From JAZRZI01 sp045601325 (GTDB taxonomy: Bacteria; Bacillota_I; Bacilli_A; RFN20; CAG-826): a stretch of 44,064 nt of DNA. A program made the position numbers and the translations under genes. Where the stretch lies: the NCBI GenBank assembly GCA_045601325.1, contig JAZRZI010000036.1:1-44064 (forward strand), read 5' to 3'. The notes beneath the pieces were generated by a model. That model was given only the letters and a program-made list of their open reading frames with translations, made no database searches and was not told the DNA's origin. This document shows, one piece after another, positions 17,217 to 24,323 of this stretch (position 1 is its first letter; every line of letters starts with the position of its first letter).

Positions 17217-18911
17217 ATGAAGTTAAATAATATTTGGGGTTATGGCCAATTATTTGGATTTTCAGCGTTTGATGGTCCAAATAGATATTACGATGACAAC
17301 ATCTTAATGACCATGAAGGAGCCACTAAAGTTTAGATTTGAATATAAACCTTATTGGATTTCTTTTTGTTTTCCTAACATTAAAAACATAGAATTCAAAT
17401 ATGTTATGAGTGATTTTGTTGTCGCAACATGTGATAGTAAGGAATTCGTTCTCACATTTGTTGATAATGATACACTTGTAGGCATAAGTCCTGTTTTGCC
17501 TGTATTTGATGGCGAATCTAACTTTGAACAAGCATTTAGTCGTAACGTATTAATTTATTCTTCAGACAGGCACTTTTTAGGTTTTCTTTCTAAAAAAATA
17601 GATGAAGGATATTTATTTGTAATTCATCATTCTTTTTCTGCGAGTGAAGCCCGTAGTCTTGTTAATGCATATATTGATAATGTTGATGTACATTTGTTGC
17701 TTGAGAAGAAAATTTCTTATTATAAAAATCTTCCTGAATGTAAAAACAAAGAATACGAATCTTTATATTATAAATGTTTGAGCATAAATAAGGTCAACAC
17801 TCACACTCCAGAAGGAAGAATTAATAGATTTTGGACTACACCTGATCGTGTTCCTCATCGTCATATGTGGCTTTGGGATTCGGTTTTTCACGCTTGGGCT
17901 ATGTCCACGTATAACCATAAAGCTGGTGAAGATGCTTTTCTAGCGATGCTATCGCAAATGAGACCAGATGGATTTATGCCTCATATGGCAAATCCAACAG
18001 ATTATAGTGACGTTACCCAACCATGTGTTATGGCGTATGGTGCGTTAGAAATATACAAAAGAACACAAAACATTAAGTTCTTGCAAGAAGCCGTCACTAA
18101 TTTAGATAAATATTTAACTTATGATCTTAATAATCGCGATGTTAATCATAATCATTTATTAGAATGGAAAACTGAAGCCGAATACACAGAATGTAAATGT
18201 GGTGAAAGCGGTTTAGACAATTCGCCAAGATTTGATTTTGATGAAGAAATGGACTGCATAGATTTCTCAACATATTTTGCTTTAGATGCAAAATGTCTTT
18301 CAAAAATATATCAAATATTGGGGAACAAAAAGGAAGCTACAAAATGGCTTGATTTATCAAACGATGTTTCTTCAAATATTCAAACCTATCTTTGGGATGA
18401 GGAAACTGGTATGTTCTATGATCGCTTATTCAGTGGCAAACTTACTAAGGTTTTAACTCATTCAAGTTTCCTACCTTTGTTTGCAGGAATAGCGTCTAAG
18501 GAACAAGCAGAAAGAATGGTAAAAACATTAATAGACCCTTCATTATTGTGGACAGAATTTCCTCTCGCTTCGATTTCGAAAAAAGATCCAAGATTCGGAA
18601 ACGATATGTGGCGTGGTGGAGTATGGCTAAATATTAACTATTTCATTATTATCGGGCTTAGAAAATATGGTTATTTTGAATTGGCAGATGAACTTAGAAA
18701 AATTACTCTAGAAAGAGTTAATGAATGGTATTTAAAAACAGGTGTTGTATTTGAATTTTATGATGCCGAAAATAAAGTCTCTCCTTTTATGTGCCATAGA
18801 AAAGGCGAGCCTCTCCAAGAACCAGATTATAGAAAGCACGTTCACTCCATTAGTGATTACAACTGGTCCGCCTGCTTTACATTGTTATTAATTCAAGAAA
18901 TATATGAATAA
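17217..18911 (+). CDS. cytoplasmic glycoside hydrolase, GH63/MGH1-like (alpha/alpha)6 barrel
   Basis: This protein has 564 residues from ATG 17217; a TTG at 17208 is the only earlier start in frame. There is no signal peptide, so it probably acts on imported oligosaccharides. A beta-sandwich N-terminal part (1-165) precedes an (alpha/alpha)6-type domain with motifs of the trehalase/GH63/mannosylglycerate-hydrolase group: HRHMWLWDSVFHAWAM (about 215-230), QMRPDGFMPHM, LLEWKTEAEY, DFSTYFALDAKCL, GNDMWRGGVWLNINYF and SDYNWSACF. These families are inverting glycosidases using paired acidic residues, and candidates occur in the RPDG and C-terminal regions. The substrate cannot be read from sequence. 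Its 3' end overlaps the next gene by eight bases. Confidence 0.85.
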   Translation: MKLNNIWGYGQLFGFSAFDGPNRYYDDNILMTMKEPLKFRFEYKPYWISFCFPNIKNIEFKYVMSDFVVATCDSKEFVLTFVDNDTLVGISPVLPVFDGESNFEQAFSRNVLIYSSDRHFLGFLSKKIDEGYLFVIHHSFSASEARSLVNAYIDNVDVHLLLEKKISYYKNLPECKNKEYESLYYKCLSINKVNTHTPEGRINRFWTTPDRVPHRHMWLWDSVFHAWAMSTYNHKAGEDAFLAMLSQMRPDGFMPHMANPTDYSDVTQPCVMAYGALEIYKRTQNIKFLQEAVTNLDKYLTYDLNNRDVNHNHLLEWKTEAEYTECKCGESGLDNSPRFDFDEEMDCIDFSTYFALDAKCLSKIYQILGNKKEATKWLDLSNDVSSNIQTYLWDEETGMFYDRLFSGKLTKVLTHSSFLPLFAGIASKEQAERMVKTLIDPSLLWTEFPLASISKKDPRFGNDMWRGGVWLNINYFIIIGLRKYGYFELADELRKITLERVNEWYLKTGVVFEFYDAENKVSPFMCHRKGEPLQEPDYRKHVHSISDYNWSACFTLLLIQEIYE

Positions 18912-20265
18912 AATTATTAACGTTTTAGAAAATGGTTTGGTTAGTAGTAAGACTGTTAATCAAACAAATGAATTACAAAAAATAATAAATTCTTTAGAAG
19001 AGAATAGTGTTCTTTTCTTTCCTAAAGGATATTATTTGTTATCTTCCATTATTTTAAGAAGTCATTTAACTATCGAAATCGATAGTGATGCGACAATCAT
19101 TGGTGATAAATTTGATACTTTTTTACCTAGTGAACATAAAGACTTTACTTTGTACCAAGATCAGTCTCATAGTTACTTCCAACCTTCTTTGTTCTTTGGC
19201 AATCATGTCGAGGGTGTAAAGTTTATTGGAAAAGGCACTATTGATATGGATTCTCAATGGGATGAGAAGAACGTTAGAGATATCGTTCATAGAGGAGCCA
19301 AGTGCATAACTTTCTCTGAATCAAAAGATATCTTAGTAGATGGATTAAAAATATTGAACGCTACTGATTTAGCTCTGTATTTCATTAGTTCTGAAAATAT
19401 ACTTTGTCAAAACATTAAAATGAGAGTGTATATTGATGGTATTTCTCCTGATAACTGCAAGAATGTTGAAATTAGAAATTGCGATATAGAAGCAGGAGAT
19501 GACTGTATTGTTCTAAAAAGCACATTTAATTTAAATCGTTTTGATTATTGTAAAAATATTTTTGCACATGATTGTGTTTTAAAGTCTAGATGTAATTGCG
19601 TTAAGATTGGAACAGAAACCAATGGTGGCTTTTATGATGTTTCTTTTAAAAATCTTAAGATGAGTGATACAAGAATAACAGGCATTTCTTTAGAAACTGT
19701 AGATGGAGCAAAAATAGAAAACTTTACCTTTGAAAATATTGATATGGTTAATGTAGCTACTCCAATATTTGTATTTGTTGGCAAAAGAATGCGCGCTCCT
19801 AAGGGAACTGATATTGGTTATATTAAAAATGTTAGATTTTGTAACATGTCCGCTAAAGGGCCTTATCAAACATGTGAAATTATTCCATGTTACTATGTTT
19901 TATATAAGGCAAATAGCCACAGACAATTTCCTGGTCATTACTCTGGAGAAGAATACCGAGAAAGTGGTACATGGCAAACTTGTTCAATCATCAGCGGTTT
20001 AAAAGAAAGCCCTATAGAAAATATCTCTTTTGAGAAAATGCATTTTATTCTTGATGGTGGTAGGAAAGAAGCGGTTGAACAATTCACAATGCGTGGAGAT
20101 GAATATCCTGAAGTTTCAAATTTTGGCGATATTACCCCAGCGTTAGGATTTTACTTCAACTATGTTAATGGCTTAAGCATTAACGATATTGTTATTGAGA
20201 CATATAACGATGATTGTAGAAAGCATATAATCTACGAAAACACCACGAATATTAACGTAAAATAA
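18904..20265 (+). CDS. GH28-like right-handed beta-helix protein (pectin-type glycosidase)
   Basis: This 453-residue protein lacks a signal peptide. Its beta-helix pattern resembles polygalacturonase-family GH28 enzymes: FFPKGYYLLSS at the N-terminus, then the core IDGISPDNCKNVEIRNCDIEAGDDCIVLKS, which supplies the candidate catalytic acids Asp178, Asp199 and Asp200. The classic GHG histidine motif is replaced by SRCNCVKIGTETNGGF, and the RIK motif is altered (TRITGISLET). Many bacterial GH28-related proteins of unknown specificity share that form. The start overlaps the preceding hydrolase gene by eight bases, so the two are translated together. An intracellular exo-acting role on imported pectic oligosaccharides is the likeliest reading. 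Confidence 0.85.
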   Translation: MNKIINVLENGLVSSKTVNQTNELQKIINSLEENSVLFFPKGYYLLSSIILRSHLTIEIDSDATIIGDKFDTFLPSEHKDFTLYQDQSHSYFQPSLFFGNHVEGVKFIGKGTIDMDSQWDEKNVRDIVHRGAKCITFSESKDILVDGLKILNATDLALYFISSENILCQNIKMRVYIDGISPDNCKNVEIRNCDIEAGDDCIVLKSTFNLNRFDYCKNIFAHDCVLKSRCNCVKIGTETNGGFYDVSFKNLKMSDTRITGISLETVDGAKIENFTFENIDMVNVATPIFVFVGKRMRAPKGTDIGYIKNVRFCNMSAKGPYQTCEIIPCYYVLYKANSHRQFPGHYSGEEYRESGTWQTCSIISGLKESPIENISFEKMHFILDGGRKEAVEQFTMRGDEYPEVSNFGDITPALGFYFNYVNGLSINDIVIETYNDDCRKHIIYENTTNINVK

Positions 20266-20301
20266 TACGATATAAAATGAATAATGTTATGAAAATTTCT
20301 A

Positions 20302-20307
20302 TATAAT
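20302..20307 (+). promoter_or_regulatory. -10 box (TATAAT) nine bases before the serine hydrolase ATG
   Basis: A perfect TATAAT ends nine bases before ATG 20317, and no ribosome binding site lies between. Transcription starting the usual six to seven bases downstream would give a near-leaderless message. It follows a 36-base gap after the GH28-like gene and probably starts the 20317-24245 unit. No clear -35 box is seen. Confidence 0.45.
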
Positions 20308-20316
20308 AGATGTGCT

Positions 20317-21444
20317 ATGAATGAATTTACAAAAGCAAAAGAATATATAGATAAGATATTAATCCAAGGCAAGAAAATACCATATATTGGTGTTAAAGCA
20401 TATAGGAATGGAGAATGTTTGCTTTCTTATATTTCCACAAACGGAAGTGAATATTATAGTTGCGACAAGGTTGCAATGTTTTCAATGTCTAAACCAGTCA
20501 CTGTCGTGGGCTTTATGCGTTTAATTGAGCAAGGTAGAGCGAGCTTAGATGATAAATTAATCAAATACTTACCAAATTTCAAAAAGGCCTTCATTTTCTC
20601 TAAAAACGGGGAAAAACAATATGTTGGTGATAAAATCACCCTCAGACATTATGTTGGTGATAAAATCACCCTCAGACATTTGCTCACAATGTCCGCTGGA
20701 TTCAATTATGATCGTTTTACAGCGGAAATCTTGGCTAATAAAGATAAAGACTTATCATTAGAAGAAAGCCTAGAAGCTTTATTATCCCATCCTTTAGATT
20801 TCTATCCTGGTGATAGATTCCAATATAGTCTTTGTCACGACATATTAGCCGCGGTAATTGAAAAAATTACTGGTATGAAATTCTCATCTTATATAAATGA
20901 ATACATTTTCAAACCTCTTGGTATGCATAATTCTTCTTTCAAACATAGAGACGACTTAAAAGGAATTGCAACTTTATACAATGTTCAGCCTAATGGCGAG
21001 ATTAAAGAAGCTGAACTTAATTGGTTCACGGATTTTAATATTTCAAAAACATATGAATCTGGTGGAGCGGGATTAATTTCTACGTTAGATGACTATGGCT
21101 TATTCGCAAACGCAGTAGTGACAAATAAACTTTTAAAACAAGAAACAATTAATCTAATAAAAACCCCACAATTTGAAAGAATTGATGTCAAAAACTCTTT
21201 CACTTGTGTTCAAGGTGATGATTATACCTATGGTTTAGGTGAACGAGTAAGAATTAGAAAAGATGATTCAAAAATTCCACTTGGAGAGTTTGGATGGGAT
21301 GGTGCGGCAGGCAGTTATGTTTTATTCGATAGTGAGAATAAGTTAACAATTGTTATCACGATGTCATTATTAAATTGGCCTGATATATTTATTGGTGATC
21401 ATCTAAAGATTGCCTCTCTTATTTACGATGATATTGATTTATAG
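20317..21444 (+). CDS. beta-lactamase-fold serine hydrolase with internal tandem duplication
   Basis: This 375-residue protein belongs to the class C beta-lactamase/penicillin-binding/esterase superfamily. The nucleophile motif is Ser56-Met-Ser-Lys59, the second motif is Tyr170-Ser-Leu, and the third region is GWDGAAGSY, as in EstB-type esterases. There is no signal peptide, so the substrate is probably cytoplasmic and it may be an esterase or peptidase rather than a cell-wall enzyme. Residues 102-111 (YVGDKITLRH) are repeated exactly at 112-121, immediately before the conserved LLTMSAGF helix; the DNA is a perfect 30-bp tandem repeat, keeping the frame. Whether the enzyme still folds is unknown. 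It is the first gene of a four-gene unit. Confidence 0.88.
   Translation: MNEFTKAKEYIDKILIQGKKIPYIGVKAYRNGECLLSYISTNGSEYYSCDKVAMFSMSKPVTVVGFMRLIEQGRASLDDKLIKYLPNFKKAFIFSKNGEKQYVGDKITLRHYVGDKITLRHLLTMSAGFNYDRFTAEILANKDKDLSLEESLEALLSHPLDFYPGDRFQYSLCHDILAAVIEKITGMKFSSYINEYIFKPLGMHNSSFKHRDDLKGIATLYNVQPNGEIKEAELNWFTDFNISKTYESGGAGLISTLDDYGLFANAVVTNKLLKQETINLIKTPQFERIDVKNSFTCVQGDDYTYGLGERVRIRKDDSKIPLGEFGWDGAAGSYVLFDSENKLTIVITMSLLNWPDIFIGDHLKIASLIYDDIDL
20620..20680 (+). repeat. exact 30-bp in-frame tandem duplication
   Basis: The 30-base unit at 20621-20650 is followed at once by an identical copy at 20651-20680, with one further matching base at 20620. Each copy contains a perfect inverted repeat, GGTGAT-AAA-ATCACC. 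The duplication adds ten residues without shifting frame. Confidence 0.97.
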
Positions 21445-21467
21445 AAAAGAATTAATAAAATTAAGGT

Positions 21468-22250
21468 ATGAAAAAATTAGTATGTTTAGATATGGATGGC
21501 ACAGTTTATTTAGGTAATAAACTATTTGATTGTGTCCCTGAGGTCTTCGAATATTTTAAAAAACACAACATTGAATTTGTTTTTATCACAAACAATTCAT
21601 CTCATGATGTAAATCACTATGTGAAAAAGATGAATAGAATGGGCATATGTTGTGATCATCATAATTTCTATACATCTATCGAAGCTACAATTAGATATTT
21701 AAAGAATCACTGTTACAAAATCTTATATGTTTTAGGTGTTCAATCTTTTAAAGAAAAGTTAGAAAAAGAATTCACAGTCGTTAATGATTATGACCCTGAT
21801 AACCCTGTTGATGTTGTTTTAGCATCTTTTGATACAGAGGTTGTTTACGATGAACTAAGAATCGCATCTTTGTATTTACAAAAAGGTTCTAAATTCATCG
21901 GCACAAATATGGATTATCGTTGCCCTATCGAAGACGGCATGTATATTCCCGATTGTGGTGGTATTTGTAAACTATTAGAAATGGCGAGCAATGTATCTCC
22001 AACATTTATCGGAAAGCCTGCTCCTGAAATGATTTATCAAGTTGAAGAAATTTTTAATGTAAAACCAGAAGATGTAATAGTAGTTGGAGATAGACATTAT
22101 ACAGATATTATGGCGGGTATTAACGCTGGAGTAGATACGTTAGCAGTTCTAACTGGTGAAACAACATTAGAAGAATTTATAACCGCTGAACATCAGCCAA
22201 CATATATTAGAGAGTCTATTAAAGACTTAATTGATATACTGGAGAGATAG
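21468..22250 (+). CDS. HAD-IIA family sugar/nucleotide phosphatase (NagD/AraL-like)
   Basis: This cytoplasmic 260-residue hydrolase has the HAD motif I LDMDGTVYLG (Asp8 and Asp10), motif II FITNNSS, motif III Lys in GKPAPEM and motif IV VVGDRHYTDIMAGINAG. The order, size and the C2-type cap between motifs II and III fit the HAD-IIA group (NagD, AraL, p-nitrophenyl phosphatase). These enzymes dephosphorylate sugar phosphates, glycerol phosphate or nucleotides. The gene starts 23 bases after the serine hydrolase. Only a weak AAGGT precedes the ATG. It is followed after 13 bases by a LicD-type gene. The shared context suggests turnover of phosphorylated surface-decoration intermediates, which is inference. 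Confidence 0.92.
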   Translation: MKKLVCLDMDGTVYLGNKLFDCVPEVFEYFKKHNIEFVFITNNSSHDVNHYVKKMNRMGICCDHHNFYTSIEATIRYLKNHCYKILYVLGVQSFKEKLEKEFTVVNDYDPDNPVDVVLASFDTEVVYDELRIASLYLQKGSKFIGTNMDYRCPIEDGMYIPDCGGICKLLEMASNVSPTFIGKPAPEMIYQVEEIFNVKPEDVIVVGDRHYTDIMAGINAGVDTLAVLTGETTLEEFITAEHQPTYIRESIKDLIDILER

Positions 22251-22263
22251 GAGTCTTGCAAAT

Positions 22264-23109
22264 ATGACAGATCTACAAAAAGAAGAATTGGAATTACTTA
22301 AATGTTTCATTAAAGTTTGCGAAGAGAACAATCTCCGTTATTTTCTTATTGGCGGCACTGCTTTAGGCGCTGTTAGACATAAAGGATTCATCCCATGGGA
22401 TGATGATATCGATGTCGCGATGCCTAGAAAAGACTATAATAAGCTTTTAAAAATGCAAGATAAGTTTCCTAGTTATTATTTTGTCCAATGTGATAAAACT
22501 GATAGACATTACACATATAATTTTGCAAAAATTAGAGATTCTAGGACCACATTTATCGAAAGTTATTTTAAAAATCATAGAATCAACCATGGTGTATGGA
22601 TTGATATCTTTCCTCTTGATGGTGTTTCTAAGAAAATGAAACCAGCAAAGAAATTTAGACACAGATTCTATTATGTTTGGTTTAATGTCTTTATGATGTA
22701 TCTTCCTGGCTTATTTAGAAAACCTAAGAAAGGCACAATTTTGAAAGATATAGGCCTTAACATAGTGGCCTTTCTTACATGGTGGATGAACTTCTTACAT
22801 TTAAGAAATAGATGGCTAGATTTTATTGTGACTAGACACGATTATGACAAGAGTATGATGGTCGCGAACTACATGGGCAACATCCCAAAGAGAGCTGCGA
22901 TGCCAAGAGAGTTTTTTGGGGAAGGTGTAAAGCTTCCTTTTGAAGATATTGAAGCGGTTTGCCCGGCTAATTATGATGGATATCTCACATGGGTATTTCA
23001 TGATTATATGGAGTTACCGCCTATTGAAAAGCAACAAGGCCATCATTATAACAAAGGATTTTCTTTAGAAGTTGATTATAAAGAATACATGAAAGCACAT
23101 AAGATTTAA
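22264..23109 (+). CDS. LicD family phosphotransferase
   Basis: This 281-residue protein is a nucleotidyltransferase-fold enzyme of the LicD/fukutin-related family, which transfers phosphocholine or similar phospho-groups (or sugar phosphates) to cell-surface glycans. The signature lies at 30-58: GGTALGAVRHKGFIPWDDD then IDVAMPRKDY, with the metal-binding acids in DDDID (46-50). A second diagnostic stretch is WIDIFPLDG. ATG 22264 has an AGGAG about ten bases upstream; the frame is open to 22231, overlapping the HAD gene, but that start has no ribosome binding site. A hydrophobic stretch near 135-180 may associate with the membrane. The acceptor is unknown. Confidence 0.93.
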   Translation: MTDLQKEELELLKCFIKVCEENNLRYFLIGGTALGAVRHKGFIPWDDDIDVAMPRKDYNKLLKMQDKFPSYYFVQCDKTDRHYTYNFAKIRDSRTTFIESYFKNHRINHGVWIDIFPLDGVSKKMKPAKKFRHRFYYVWFNVFMMYLPGLFRKPKKGTILKDIGLNIVAFLTWWMNFLHLRNRWLDFIVTRHDYDKSMMVANYMGNIPKRAAMPREFFGEGVKLPFEDIEAVCPANYDGYLTWVFHDYMELPPIEKQQGHHYNKGFSLEVDYKEYMKAHKI

Positions 23110-23111
23110 TT

Positions 23112-24245
23112 ATGAATAGAAACGGAATTGGAATTATTGGTGGTGGAAATATCGGCTTAGAATTAGCGGGGGAATTAGGCTTCCGTAAAGAAAGAGTCTA
23201 TATGTATACATCCAAAGTTGAAGCATTTAAAAAGGTTATAACGGTTATTGATAGTGATACCTCATCTTCTTTCAAGGGCGAACTAACGTGTGTGACTGAT
23301 GATTTAAATGTAGTTTGCCAAAATTGTTCAATCTTAGTTGTTACATTACCTAGTAATGTTTTTAAATCTTTTGTTAATAAATTAGTGGATGTGATTTTGC
23401 CAAACACAGATATAATTGTACTTCCTGGCACAGGTGGCGCTGAATTTGTTTTTAAACCTGTTATTGATAAAGGATGTAGATTAATCGGTTTACAAAGAGT
23501 ACCTGCTGTTTATAGATTAAAAGAATATGGCAGTGTTGCCACTATTTCTGGAAGAAGAAAAGGTGGATTACATGTAAGCAGCATTCCTAGTATTGAAAAC
23601 AGTGAGCTCAAATCCATTATTAAACGAGTATTCAATATGGAGTCCACTGTGCTGGATAACTATCTAAATGTCACATTAACTCCTTCCAATCCAATCTTGC
23701 ATACGTCAAGACTCTATACATTATTCAACAAACATGAGATTGATTATGGATATGATGCTAATCCGCTTTTTTATGGATCTTGGTCAATTGAATCAAGTCA
23801 GAAATTAATTGGATGTGATAAAGAGCTTCAATCATTTAAAGACGTGTTAAAAGAACTTAATTTAGATAATGTTGTTTCTTTATTAATTCATTATGAAAGT
23901 GACGATGATATACATCTAACTAACAAAATTAGTTCAATTAACTCGCTTCACGATTTAACTTCACCGATGATAGAAAAAGATGGCAAATACTATGTTGATT
24001 TATCCAGCAGATATTTTCTAGCGGATTTCCCTAATGGGTTATGCATATTAAAAGCAATCGCGTTGATTTTAAGAATTGACACTCCAACGATGGATGAAGT
24101 TTTGTTTTGGTATCAAAAAATTTCCAACAAAGAATTCTATAAAAACAAAAATGAACTTGGGAAAGATATATTAGAATGCAATGTTCCTCAGAATTATGGA
24201 ATTTATTCAAAGGAACAATTATTAAAATTTTATATAAATAAATAG
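23112..24245 (+). CDS. octopine/nopaline dehydrogenase family NAD(P) oxidoreductase
   Basis: This 377-residue protein starts two bases after the LicD stop. The N-terminal Rossmann domain begins GIGIIGGGNIGLELAG (GxGxxG at 10-15), followed by LVVTLPSNVF and LPGTGGAEF. The C-terminal domain carries TPSNPILHTSRLY (Asn193, His197), the Asn/His motif of the opine dehydrogenase catalytic domain, and NPLFYGSW. Opine dehydrogenases reductively join an amino acid and a keto acid; bacterial relatives also make or process opine metallophores and other N-alkyl amino acids. Tight spacing with LicD suggests a shared pathway. No aminotransferase or metal transporter is encoded nearby, so a metallophore role is not supported here. 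The specific substrate is unknown. Confidence 0.88.
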   Translation: MNRNGIGIIGGGNIGLELAGELGFRKERVYMYTSKVEAFKKVITVIDSDTSSSFKGELTCVTDDLNVVCQNCSILVVTLPSNVFKSFVNKLVDVILPNTDIIVLPGTGGAEFVFKPVIDKGCRLIGLQRVPAVYRLKEYGSVATISGRRKGGLHVSSIPSIENSELKSIIKRVFNMESTVLDNYLNVTLTPSNPILHTSRLYTLFNKHEIDYGYDANPLFYGSWSIESSQKLIGCDKELQSFKDVLKELNLDNVVSLLIHYESDDDIHLTNKISSINSLHDLTSPMIEKDGKYYVDLSSRYFLADFPNGLCILKAIALILRIDTPTMDEVLFWYQKISNKEFYKNKNELGKDILECNVPQNYGIYSKEQLLKFYINK

Positions 24246-24323
24246 GTTTAATTTGAATTTAAAACCCTGCAAAATGCAAGGTTCCACAACAGTTTATATT
24301 AAATAAGTATTAGAAATATATTT

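Noticed and set aside
23112..24245. Opine-metallophore biosynthesis role for the octopine dehydrogenase family protein.
   Set aside because: There is no nicotianamine-synthase-like, racemase or metal-transport gene nearby, so the context does not support it.
24262..24290. Hairpin CCCTGCA/TGCAAGG between the convergent genes as a bidirectional terminator.
   Set aside because: The stem is interrupted and no clear T-tract follows on either strand; too weak to annotate.
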